Shown: in pieces, positions 46,845-54,955 of the stretch
How the letters are laid out: each line of letters opens with the position of its first letter
Position numbering within the stretch: position 1 is the first letter of the stretch
DNA from: Vibrio plantisponsor
GTDB lineage: Bacteria; Pseudomonadota; Gammaproteobacteria; Enterobacterales; Vibrionaceae
Reading direction: 5' to 3'
DNA: 64,000 bases
Assembly: GCF_013041605.1 (NCBI RefSeq)
Contig: NZ_JABEQC010000012.1
Coordinates: forward strand, 62,001 to 126,000
The notes under the pieces: model-generated
What the model saw: the letters and a program-made list of their open reading frames with translations, nothing else
Databases searched by the model: none
Told to the model about the DNA's origin: nothing
Program-made: the position numbers and the translations under genes

Positions 46845-47087
46845 CTTATAATTTTTAAGCGATAGGTAAATTGTAGCTCAAAGTTGTTAAGCCACAATTT
46901 TCACTTATCCATATGAAAATTGTAGTTTTCAGGCTATTTTCTTAAATACCTATTAGGGGGTAATTGGGGGTAAGCGTTGTTTTAGATCAATTATTTCCAG
47001 CGAGAGTGATCACATATTGTTAGTGTTTAACTGTGATTCAAAATTTAAGAAAGACGACAGACGTCAAAATGAAGGAAATGCACAAGT
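46845..47087. promoter_or_regulatory. napF-narQ divergent control region, FNR-like site
   Basis: TTGTT-TTAG-ATCAA at 46977-46990 fits the FNR consensus TTGAT-N4-ATCAA with one change. Two direct copies of GGGGGTA (46956-46962 and 46966-46972, ten bases apart) resemble degenerate NarP heptamers (reverse of TACYYMT, with the first base off). Either may serve napF; FNR is about 130 bases from the napF start. The two-way control matches nap operons elsewhere. Confidence 0.55.
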
Positions 47088-48821
47088 TTGGTTAGAAGAG
47101 TTGAAAGGTCGCTGATTGGCACAATTGCCAAGGCAATGTTTAGCATTGTGATGATGTCGTTTGCAACAATTAGCTTCGCGATTATAACGTTAGCATCGTC
47201 GTTAAATGACGCAGAAGCGGTCAACGTTTCAGGTTCTATGCGTATGCAAAGCTATCGTTTAGCGCATGATATCCAGAGTTCCTCCACCGATTATGTCAGT
47301 CACATTGAGAGTTTCGAACATTCACTGTTTTCGCCGTCTATGCAGGCGCTAAAACATTGGACAGTACCTGAAGATATTCAGTCAGATTACAAAGACATCA
47401 TCATTCGTTGGCAAGAGCTGAAAACAATCTTGAAAAGCGACCAACGTGCTGACTATTTGAACCTTGTTGCCGGGTTCGTGAGCCAAATTGATGTGTTCGT
47501 TTTTAAGCTACAGCAGTTTTCTGAAAGCAAATTAATCAAGTTAGCATGGGTTGGGGGCTTAGGCCTTGGCGGTGTATTTTTGGTTTCTGTGTTGGTTGTT
47601 ATTTATACTCGAAGAGAAGTTGTAGGCCCGCTGCGTAATCTCGTTGTGGCGAGTGAACAAGTACAGAACCGCTCTTTTGACGTACAGTTAAAAACAACCA
47701 GCCGCAATGAAATGGCGATATTGACCCGCACATTTAATGATATGGCGAATGAGCTGGGCAAACTGTATCACGGGCTTGAAAATGCGGTGAACGAGAAGAC
47801 CCATAAGTTGCAACATGCAAATCAGTCATTGCAGGTACTTTATGAGTCGTCACAACAGTTAACGGCTTCTCGAATTAGCCAAGAGAATTTTCAGACGTTA
47901 CTTAAACAAATCGTCAGTGTTGAAGGTATTGATGCTGTTCGCCTCGAAATCGATGAAGAGGCGGGCAAAGGTATTGTTTTAAATGAAGGTTATTGTGACA
48001 GTAATTGTAATAACAACTGCCACGAGCAACCATTGATGGTGGATGGGCAGACGCTAGGAAGATTGTACTGGCGAGCGGGGTTACCATGTCCGGATAAAGC
48101 ACTGATAGATAGCTTTGTACAGATGCTTTCGCGCGCAGTTTATTTTAATAAAGCGCAGAAGCAGGCAGAGCAATTACTGTTGATGGAAGAGCGCGCGACC
48201 ATCGCCCGAGAGTTGCATGACTCTCTGGCTCAATCACTTTCTTATTTAAAAATCCAGGTCTCTTTACTTAAGCGAGTCATGAATAAGCTAGAACAAACGC
48301 CGCAAAGTGAAAAGACAGCAGACATTATAAAAGATATCGATGAAGGCTTATCCGGAGCCTACACTCAGTTGCGTGAGTTGCTGACTACGTTCCGCTTAAC
48401 TATTAAAGAAGGGAGTTTCGGACGAGCGTTATTGGAAATGATTAATCAGTTGAAAGAGCACACCAGTGCGTCAATTGAGTTAACCAATAATCTCTCCTCG
48501 CTGGAGTTGAATGCGCATCAGCAGGTGCATTTAATGCAGTTGATCCGAGAAGCGGTGATTAACGCCATTAAGCACGCAGACGCTACGAAAATAGTCGTGG
48601 AGTGTAACCAAGTTGACGGCGATGTTGTTGTCGTGGTCGAAGATAATGGTGTCGGGTTTGAAGAACACGATGCAAAACTTAACCACTATGGTTTAAGCAT
48701 AATGCAAGAGCGAGCAGCTCGCCTGAACGGAGATCTGACAGTGAATTCTTCTCTGAACTCCGGTTGCAGAATAACTTTGAAATTTAAACAGTCTAAGGAC
48801 ATTAACGTTGACGAAGATTAG
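47088..48821 (+). CDS. narQ: Nitrate/nitrite sensor histidine kinase NarQ
   Basis: 577-residue kinase. Membrane helix 1 is about 15-38, the periplasmic nitrate-binding P-box reads DAEAVNVSGSMRMQSYRLAH (41-60), helix 2 is about 153-172, then HAMP, a GAF-like central part with a Cys group (303, 307, 311, 334), and HisKA_3 with His377 in TIARELHDSLAQ, plus the ATPase N box REAVINAIKHA. The start is TTG at 47088, giving the family N terminus; ATG codons nearby are out of frame. GAAGGA lies 11 bases before it. It overlaps narP by 14 bases. Confidence 0.94.
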   Translation: MVRRVERSLIGTIAKAMFSIVMMSFATISFAIITLASSLNDAEAVNVSGSMRMQSYRLAHDIQSSSTDYVSHIESFEHSLFSPSMQALKHWTVPEDIQSDYKDIIIRWQELKTILKSDQRADYLNLVAGFVSQIDVFVFKLQQFSESKLIKLAWVGGLGLGGVFLVSVLVVIYTRREVVGPLRNLVVASEQVQNRSFDVQLKTTSRNEMAILTRTFNDMANELGKLYHGLENAVNEKTHKLQHANQSLQVLYESSQQLTASRISQENFQTLLKQIVSVEGIDAVRLEIDEEAGKGIVLNEGYCDSNCNNNCHEQPLMVDGQTLGRLYWRAGLPCPDKALIDSFVQMLSRAVYFNKAQKQAEQLLLMEERATIARELHDSLAQSLSYLKIQVSLLKRVMNKLEQTPQSEKTADIIKDIDEGLSGAYTQLRELLTTFRLTIKEGSFGRALLEMINQLKEHTSASIELTNNLSSLELNAHQQVHLMQLIREAVINAIKHADATKIVVECNQVDGDVVVVVEDNGVGFEEHDAKLNHYGLSIMQERAARLNGDLTVNSSLNSGCRITLKFKQSKDINVDED

Positions 48822-49440
48822 AGTAATGTTGGTGGATGACCACCCGCTAATGCGTAGAGGCATTAATCAGTTATTGAGCTTAGAAGACGATTTTGATGTG
48901 ATCGCTGAAGCAAGTAACGGTACTGAAGCCGTCGCGCTGGCTCATGAAGATGAACCGGACTTAATCTTGCTCGACCTGAACATGAAGGGCATGTCTGGGC
49001 TTGATACACTTCAGGCACTGCGCACCGACGGATGCAGCTCAACTATCGTTATACTGACAGTATCAGACAGTGCGGCAGACATTGAAGCACTAGTGAAAGC
49101 TGGAGCAGATGGATATCTGCTTAAAGATACTGAGCCTGACGAACTGATTGAATTGCTAAGACAAGCTTCTTCTGGTGAGAAAGCTTACAGCAGCGTCGTC
49201 GCGAAATATCTTCGTGAGCGCGAGGGGCACTCAGACGTATTTGACTCTTTGACTGATCGTGAATCTCAAATTCTGGCGGAAGTGGCAAAAGGGTATCGCA
49301 ACAAGCAAATTGCCGATCACCTGTTTATTTCTGAAGCGACAGTAAAAGTGCACATGAAGAGTTTGCTGAAGAAATTACGAGTGCCTTCGCGCACTGCAGC
49401 AACAGTGCTTTATCTGGAACGCTACGGCGAGCTGAGATAA
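48808..49440 (+). CDS. narP: Nitrate/nitrite response regulator NarP
   Basis: 210-residue NarL/NarP regulator. The receiver has VDDHPLMRRG, phospho-acceptor Asp56 (LLDLNMKG) and Lys106 (YLLKDTEPDEL); the LuxR-type HTH is in the C terminus with LTDRESQILAEVAKGYRNKQ and SEATVKVHMKSLLKKL. The start is TTG at 48808 with AAGGA eight bases upstream. It lies immediately after narQ, a different layout from E. coli, where narP and narQ are apart. It should control nap in response to nitrate. Confidence 0.93.
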   Translation: MTKIRVMLVDDHPLMRRGINQLLSLEDDFDVIAEASNGTEAVALAHEDEPDLILLDLNMKGMSGLDTLQALRTDGCSSTIVILTVSDSAADIEALVKAGADGYLLKDTEPDELIELLRQASSGEKAYSSVVAKYLREREGHSDVFDSLTDRESQILAEVAKGYRNKQIADHLFISEATVKVHMKSLLKKLRVPSRTAATVLYLERYGELR

Positions 49441-49461
49441 AAATCGCGGCTTATCAGATGT

Positions 49462-49490
49462 AAAAAAGAGGCTAATTGCCTCTTTTTTCT
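49462..49490 (+). terminator. Intrinsic terminator of narQ-narP
   Basis: AAAAAAGAGGC (49462-49472) pairs perfectly with GCCTCTTTTTT (49478-49488); five-base loop and T run. Likely also serves napH transcripts from the other side. Confidence 0.9.
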
Positions 49491-49557
49491 TTATTTGCAG
49501 ATTGCTATTAGTTACAGATTGCAATTTTGTAGTTACAGACTGCAATTTTGGCAGTCG

Positions 49558-50403
49558 TTACTGTTTCGAATAGCGAGTTTTAAACTCAAATACCTTTTCA
49601 GAACACACATCAATGCAGCGTCCGCAGCTAATACAATCCTGATCCATCACCCTGATGTCGCCATCTTTTAACGGCTCTCTAAGAACTTGCGGTTCTGGGC
49701 AGACGTTGAAACAATCCATACACTTAGTGCAGGCGTTTCTGTCAGTGGCGGTGACACGCATAATACTCTGTTTGCCGATGATGCCGTAGGTCGCCCCTAA
49801 GGGGCATAAGTGACCACACCATCCATGTTCGACCAGCAACAGATCGAGTAAGAAGACAAGCACAATCAACATCCAGCCAGCACCCATACCAAATATCAGG
49901 CCGCGGTGGAGCGCAGAAACAGGGTCAATCCACACCCATAACGCACTTCCGGAAATGGCGCTGCCAATCAGCAGTACCGGAATCAACCAATAACGCAGAC
50001 TCTTTGGCCATGAATAGCTCGCTTTTAGATTCAGTTTTCTGCGTAGCCAAGCGGCTAAATCAGTCACGATATTCAGCGGGCAAACCCAAGCACAAAACGC
50101 TCTTGGTGCGATCACGGCGTACAGTGCGACAACAATCAGAGCACCTAAAATTGCCGTGAACTCAGGAAGATGCCCTGCAGCGATGGTTTGTAACAGCAAG
50201 AGCGGATCTGTAAAAGGAATAACATCAAACAGAGTGCTAGACGAAAGGTTTCCTTTAAACACTCCCCACGTTGGGCCTGCCATAAACAGCGCAATAATGG
50301 TGAGTTGAGAAACTCTTCTAAGGATCAGGAAGCGATGCGCTTTCCACCAACCTAAGTTTTGTATTGCCGCTTTACCGGCGTCTTTAGCCAAATGCTTAGC
50401 CAT
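49558..50403 (-). CDS. napH: Quinol dehydrogenase membrane component NapH
   Basis: About 281 residues, four membrane helices with cytoplasmic iron-sulfur sites. Visible are CAWVCPLN and CGHLCPLG in loop positions and the two C-terminal 4Fe-4S groups CTKCMDCFNVCPEP and CISCGRCIDVC. NapH and NapG pass electrons from quinol to periplasmic nitrate reduction. The ATG at 50403 is used, since AGGAGG ends six bases ahead of it; the frame is open upstream but overlaps napG. It starts 11 bases after the end of napG. Confidence 0.93.
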   Translation of the reverse strand: MAKHLAKDAGKAAIQNLGWWKAHRFLILRRVSQLTIIALFMAGPTWGVFKGNLSSSTLFDVIPFTDPLLLLQTIAAGHLPEFTAILGALIVVALYAVIAPRAFCAWVCPLNIVTDLAAWLRRKLNLKASYSWPKSLRYWLIPVLLIGSAISGSALWVWIDPVSALHRGLIFGMGAGWMLIVLVFLLDLLLVEHGWCGHLCPLGATYGIIGKQSIMRVTATDRNACTKCMDCFNVCPEPQVLREPLKDGDIRVMDQDCISCGRCIDVCSEKVFEFKTRYSKQ

Positions 50404-50413
50404 CATCCACCTC

Positions 50414-51175
50414 CTAAAGCTGGTTGCCGTTAAATGGTTTAATTGGAACGCCACCGTGTTCTTCGGTATCGACACGTACTTCAGAATGCTCTTCCCAGCC
50501 TAAGCGGTAATGTTTACCTAACTGACCTTGAGCAAGCTCTATTGGCACCACTTTTATTGCCGCCACATCTAACACACAGGCTTCTTCGCACTTACCGCAG
50601 CCCGTGCAGTAGTCGGCATGAACGGTGGGAATAAATTTGGCGTGAAAACCTGTTCTTTCATTCCGTATAGTTTCAAGGGTGATGGCTTTATCGATAGCAG
50701 GGCAGATGCGGTAACAAACATCGCAACGCAAGCCCTGAAAATTAAGGCAGTTCTTTTGGTCGATGAGTACTGCAGTTCCCATCCTTGCATCGTCTATATT
50801 GGTCAGCGCTGGATCAAGTGCACCGCTGGGGCAGGCTTTTACGCAAGGAATGTCTTCGCACATCTCACAAGGTATTTGTCTGGCAGTAAAGTACGGTGTG
50901 CCCGCTGCAACAGGTGAAAGAAGCGAGGCTAACTTCAACGTATCGTATGGACATGCCTGAACGCATAAGCCGCAACGCACGCAGGCTTTTTCGAAATCGT
51001 TACCCGGTAATGCACCCGGTGGTCGAATAGGGACACCAGAGGTTTCTCTTGCCTGACTTTGCAGAGATTGCAATCCGAGGAGCGACGCGGCTGCACCGAC
51101 ACCGACTGCAGTTCTTGAAGCATCTCTTAAGAACCGACGGCGGCTTTCGGAAATTTTTGGACGAGAAGTTTTCAT
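50414..51175 (-). CDS. napG: Ferredoxin-type protein NapG
   Basis: About 253 residues, periplasmic partner of NapH. A Tat signal ([18 protein letters not shown]) begins near residue 10, followed by four 4Fe-4S groups: [39 protein letters not shown], and [11 protein letters not shown]. The ATG at 51175 is chosen because it places the twin-arginine motif correctly near the N terminus; the frame runs upstream to an earlier ATG that would bury it. An FNR-type box lies about 100 bases upstream. Confidence 0.93.
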   Translation of the reverse strand: MKTSRPKISESRRRFLRDASRTAVGVGAAASLLGLQSLQSQARETSGVPIRPPGALPGNDFEKACVRCGLCVQACPYDTLKLASLLSPVAAGTPYFTARQIPCEMCEDIPCVKACPSGALDPALTNIDDARMGTAVLIDQKNCLNFQGLRCDVCYRICPAIDKAITLETIRNERTGFHAKFIPTVHADYCTGCGKCEEACVLDVAAIKVVPIELAQGQLGKHYRLGWEEHSEVRVDTEEHGGVPIKPFNGNQL

Positions 51176-51273
51176 ACGCCAACCCTGTATAAAACGCACT
51201 ACTAAAATTATAACCACATTATCTGTGTGCATAAGAATAGTCGCTACCTCCAAAGTAGTGTACGAACACTCCG

Positions 51274-51287
51274 TTGATTCAGGTCAA
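51274..51287 (-). promoter_or_regulatory. FNR box upstream of napGH
   Basis: TTGAT-TCAG-GTCAA matches the FNR consensus TTGAT-N4-ATCAA at nine of ten positions and is about 100 bases before the napG ATG, a suitable distance for activation of napGH when oxygen is low. Confidence 0.7.
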
Positions 51288-51330
51288 GTGAAAGCTAATA
51301 TAAATGAAAAAATGTGCAGAGATTGAAAAC

Positions 51331-51359
51331 AAAAAGACCAGCGAATCGCTGGCCTTTTT
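51331..51359 (-). terminator. Intrinsic terminator of dcuC
   Basis: CCAGCG/CGCTGG with a three-base loop is flanked by AAAAAG and CTTTTT, 20 bases past the dcuC stop. It works from either side in principle, but dcuC is the gene that ends here. Confidence 0.88.
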
Positions 51360-51379
51360 ATGGTTAAGTTCGGCTGATG

Positions 51380-52747
51380 TTACGCCATCATAGGAACAAG
51401 AACCGTAGTACCGATAATTACGGTAATCAAACCTGTCATCACTGGTAGGAAGGTGCGTTTAACCACTTCAAACGGGCTTAAGTGCGCCATACCTGAAGTT
51501 GCAACGATAACACCAGATACCGGAGAAATAGTACGGCCTAGGTTTGATGCTTGTAGCATTGGGATAATTAGGAACGCTGGGTTCAGACCCAATTTTCCAG
51601 CCAATGATGGTGCAAGTTCCACGAATGCGTAGAAAGGTGCGTTACCTGAACCTGTTGCGATTGCTGCGGCAACCGTCAAGATGGTCAGAATAAGCATCAG
51701 TGCAACGCCACCTGCGCCCGCAGTTTCTGCAAGGTGAAGTAGGTTGTCGATAGCACCGATAGACATTAAGCCTTGTGCAAATACGCCAGCTGCCACTAAT
51801 AGCATTACCACGCCTTTAAACGCATCGGCCATACCGTCGTAACACACTTCTAGGTCTTCTAACGCTTCTTTACCGTTGAACTTACGAGATACGTAGTGAA
51901 CTAAGGCACCAACAAAGATTGAAGCAACAACGATGGTGTAGATATCCAGAGATAAACCTTCGATGGTTTTACCGTTGAACAGGAATACACCAATAATTGG
52001 AAGGAATGGCAAAATTGAGTAATAGCCCGGTGCATTCACTTCAATTTCAGACACATCAACTCGCTCCATTGGCGTGTTGTCTTTCTTATCCAGATATTTG
52101 TTCCAGAAGTAAGCCGTAATCGCCATAACGACAATGGCACAGATAGATACAGGAAGAACGGTTTGTACCGCGAACACATCTAGGCTCAAGCCTGATTTTT
52201 CAGCCGCAATTACCACGTCACCAGAGGTTGGAGAAAGAATGATTGCTGCAGGTGAAGCACATACAGCTGCCGCTGCTGGGCGAGAGATACCCATCGCTGT
52301 CATCATAGGGAACAGGGTTGCCATTAATAGCACGCCTAGACCTGTTGCAGAGCTTACAGCCAGAGACATTAAACAAGCTACGATGTATGCAGAAACAAGC
52401 AAGATGTATGGTGATTTAATGAAAGAGAGTGGTTTAGAAAACTGTTTCACCACAACATTATTTGCACCGATGTGAGTCATATAAGAAGCAAAACCACACA
52501 ACAGCATGATTTGCATACCTAAGCCGCCGCCTCGGTTTTGCAGCATGAATTTGACGTATTCCAATGAATCTGTCAGTAAGTTGCCTGTTGAAGCAACGTT
52601 TTTAGGCAATACAGTGTGACCAATAATACCGGTGAGAATGAGTAGCACAAGACCACCAGTCAGTAGTACGCCAGCCGCTTTGTAGCCTTTTACGATCAGG
52701 TATCCAACAGCAATCGTAACAACTAACCCGATGAGAAGTTCAAGCAT
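51380..52747 (-). CDS. dcuC: C4-dicarboxylate transporter DcuC
   Basis: About 455 residues, an inner-membrane succinate exporter used in fermentation and anaerobic growth. It follows E. coli DcuC closely: LLCGFASYMTHIGANN, SLAVSSATGLGVLLMATLFP, SPTSGDVVIAAE, TGSGNAPFYAFVEL and LQASNLGRTISPVSGV. The start is the ATG at 52747 with GGAG upstream; a TTG four codons earlier overlies that site. Its place beside nap genes fits a shared anaerobic programme. Confidence 0.93.
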   Translation of the reverse strand: MLELLIGLVVTIAVGYLIVKGYKAAGVLLTGGLVLLILTGIIGHTVLPKNVASTGNLLTDSLEYVKFMLQNRGGGLGMQIMLLCGFASYMTHIGANNVVVKQFSKPLSFIKSPYILLVSAYIVACLMSLAVSSATGLGVLLMATLFPMMTAMGISRPAAAAVCASPAAIILSPTSGDVVIAAEKSGLSLDVFAVQTVLPVSICAIVVMAITAYFWNKYLDKKDNTPMERVDVSEIEVNAPGYYSILPFLPIIGVFLFNGKTIEGLSLDIYTIVVASIFVGALVHYVSRKFNGKEALEDLEVCYDGMADAFKGVVMLLVAAGVFAQGLMSIGAIDNLLHLAETAGAGGVALMLILTILTVAAAIATGSGNAPFYAFVELAPSLAGKLGLNPAFLIIPMLQASNLGRTISPVSGVIVATSGMAHLSPFEVVKRTFLPVMTGLITVIIGTTVLVPMMA

Positions 52748-53049
52748 AGTAGTCTCCAATCTATGAGAATGATGCGAGTAAAGTTAAAAGTAAATGTTGC
52801 AAAGTGTTACGGCAATTTACTCGAAACTTCTCTGTGGCACGAGTTCAACTTGCACTTTGAATGATCTAAAGCAATAAAAATTTAACTATCTTTTATAGGG
52901 TATTGTGCTTTTTGTGAATAATAACCCCGAATAATATTAAGGAATATATGTATTAGTTAATATTATTGTTTGCACAAGATTTTCTAATGTTAGGCGATAA
53001 AAAAAGAAAAGTGGCACAAATGCACCACTTTTTTAAAAGAGAGGGAGAA
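52748..53049. other. Noncoding gap upstream of dcuC with AT-rich dyad
   Basis: 302 bases. The dcuC promoter must be here. AATAATATTAA (52930-52940) and TTAATATTATT (52957-52967) form an 11-bp perfect inverted repeat with a 16-base spacer, about 180 bases from dcuC. The desaturase terminator takes up the right end. I see no ORF. Confidence 0.5.
53007..53034 (-). terminator. Intrinsic terminator of desaturase gene
   Basis: AAAAGTGG (53007-53014) pairs with CCACTTTT (53025-53032), ten-base loop; on the minus strand it ends in a T run. It is 18 bases past the desaturase stop. Confidence 0.75.
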
Positions 53050-54171
53050 TTAAGCGTATTGCGAGACTATACGGTTCCAGCGGTTTCTTTTTTCAACAAA
53101 ATCGAGTTTAACTTGCTCGTAGCGAACCTTTAGCATAGAACGCTCATACTTCTTAAATGCTAGGTTTTTCTTACTTTCAAGCAGTTGTCTTTTAATATCG
53201 TAGTAATTGTGCAGTTCGCTCATGAAAGCATCAAATTCATTCTGAAAGCTATTCATTAGTACGACGTGATTTGGTAATGACAGTATTCTGCTTTGCACAT
53301 ACACAAGTGCCATCTGTGCACGTGCCTTCTCAATTTTCAGCGGTGGTGCTTTTCTTAATTTCTTGGTCAAGCCTACCCATGAGCACGCTTTGATAAGCCA
53401 CTTGGTTGGGTCGTACTGCCACCAATAAATACCGTTTCGGTAATCATTTTCAAAGATGTGGTGATAGTTATGATAGCCCTCACCAAAAGTGAAGAAAGCC
53501 AACACGCCGTTGTCTCTAGCGGTGTTCTTATTGGTGTATGGCTGTGAACCCCAAATGTGCGCCAGAGAGTTAATAAAGAATGTGGTGTGGTGGTTAAGTA
53601 CCAGACGAACAGCGCCAACCATTAATAGCATACCGATAATATCGTTATAGATGACGCCGAGTAATAGAGGCACACCGATATTCATGAGCACTGCAAGAGG
53701 CACGTAATAACGATGTTGCCACATCACAATCTTATCTTTTTGTAAATCACGACAGTTACTGTAGTCGTCATACACCGCTTGGTTATAGTGACGCAGCATC
53801 CAACCAATGTGTGAGTACCAAAAGCCTTTCTTGGCGGAATAGGGATCTTTGTCATTCTGGTCGACAAACTTGTGGTGTACTCGGTGATCGGAAGACCAAT
53901 GAAGGGCGCTATTTTGTAATGCAAATGCGCCACCGAGAGCACACAGCAGACGAACTAGCCAATGGGCTTCAAAAGTCTTGTGAGACCACAGGCGGTGATA
54001 GCCCATGGTAATTGACAGGTTGCAGAATGAAAAACAGACGATCAGCCAAACCCAGTGCTCAGCACCGAAGCCAAAATGCCAACCAAACCACGGTGTAACA
54101 ACCGCAGCTAAAATAAAACTGAGTGAGAATATTGCGACATTTAGCCATATAACTGGCGGCTTAGTTGTCAT
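53050..54171 (-). CDS. Acyl-CoA/lipid delta-9-type fatty acid desaturase
   Basis: 373-residue membrane di-iron desaturase that puts a cis double bond into fatty acyl chains. The three His boxes of the SCD-type family are present: HRLWSH (59-64), HRVHH (96-100) and HNYHH (234-238), together with further HH at about 194-195. Four membrane helices lie between them. The C-terminal 90 residues form a charged helical extension seen in bacterial relatives. It is probably used to tune membrane fluidity, by analogy to other bacterial desaturases. Confidence 0.88.
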   Translation of the reverse strand: MTTKPPVIWLNVAIFSLSFILAAVVTPWFGWHFGFGAEHWVWLIVCFSFCNLSITMGYHRLWSHKTFEAHWLVRLLCALGGAFALQNSALHWSSDHRVHHKFVDQNDKDPYSAKKGFWYSHIGWMLRHYNQAVYDDYSNCRDLQKDKIVMWQHRYYVPLAVLMNIGVPLLLGVIYNDIIGMLLMVGAVRLVLNHHTTFFINSLAHIWGSQPYTNKNTARDNGVLAFFTFGEGYHNYHHIFENDYRNGIYWWQYDPTKWLIKACSWVGLTKKLRKAPPLKIEKARAQMALVYVQSRILSLPNHVVLMNSFQNEFDAFMSELHNYYDIKRQLLESKKNLAFKKYERSMLKVRYEQVKLDFVEKRNRWNRIVSQYA

Positions 54172-54335
54172 GATTTAATCCTTTGGGCTTACAAGTGTGC
54201 GCTAGATTATCAGCGAACAGGTGTAAGTCAAATAACTTTAGCAAAATTGTGACCAGTATGTTTTGCTTTTCCTTCGCAAATGAATAGTATGAATGGGTAC
54301 TAGAAATCCTTACAGGAAGTTATAAGGACTAATAA

Positions 54336-54866
54336 ATGGAAATTAGGATAGCGGAATATAGCGATTTTGAACGAATCGCTGCTCTTCACGTTCGTAGTTG
54401 GAAAACACATTACCAAGGTTTATTGAAGCAAGATTATCTCGATAATGAAGCATTGCCAGACAGACTTGTGATTTGGCAAACCCGCCTCACCAACCCACCT
54501 TTTAATCAGCATATTTTGTTGTTGGAAGAAAACGACCAGTTAATTGGTTTTATTTGTGCGTTTGGAAATCACGATTTTGAGCGTGGCAGTATTATTGAGT
54601 CATTGCATATTGACCCTGAATATCGGGGACGCGGACTCGGCAAGAAGCTGATTCGCGAAATGGCTAAATGGATTGATCACTATTTCCCAGATAATGGCGT
54701 TTATCTGGAAGTGTTGGAACAAAACAGACAGGCTATCGACTTTTATGACCACATCGGTGGTGAGCACCAATTACAACAGCTTTGGAAAGCACCTTGTGGC
54801 AGTGAAGTTCCGGAATTTGTTTACACTTGGAAAACACCGAAACTGATGCTGGCATCCATCGAATAA
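54336..54866 (+). CDS. GNAT family N-acetyltransferase
   Basis: 176-residue GNAT enzyme. The acetyl-CoA loop is PEYRGRGLGKKLI, after the strand IIESLHIDP, and NRQAIDFYDHIGG is the terminal helix. ATG at 54336 follows a weak ribosome site. A terminator follows within 35 bases, so it is a single-gene unit between the desaturase and chemoreceptor genes. Substrate unknown. Confidence 0.83.
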   Translation: MEIRIAEYSDFERIAALHVRSWKTHYQGLLKQDYLDNEALPDRLVIWQTRLTNPPFNQHILLLEENDQLIGFICAFGNHDFERGSIIESLHIDPEYRGRGLGKKLIREMAKWIDHYFPDNGVYLEVLEQNRQAIDFYDHIGGEHQLQQLWKAPCGSEVPEFVYTWKTPKLMLASIE

Positions 54867-54898
54867 ATACAGGTAATTGGATAGTCTAGTGATAACAA

Positions 54899-54925
54899 AA
54901 AGCCCAGCATTTGCTGGGCTTTCCT
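54899..54925. terminator. Intrinsic terminator, bidirectional
   Basis: AAAGCCCAGCA (54899-54909) pairs with TGCTGGGCTTT (54912-54922). It lies between the convergent GNAT and chemoreceptor genes. Confidence 0.85.
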
Positions 54926-54955
54926 GTTTTTGTCGCTGGTTCTTATTGCGGAATA

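Noticed and set aside
52857-52870. FNR-like site TTGAA-TGAT-CTAAA before dcuC
   Set aside because: Too many departures from TTGAT-N4-ATCAA to support, although FNR control of dcuC would be expected.
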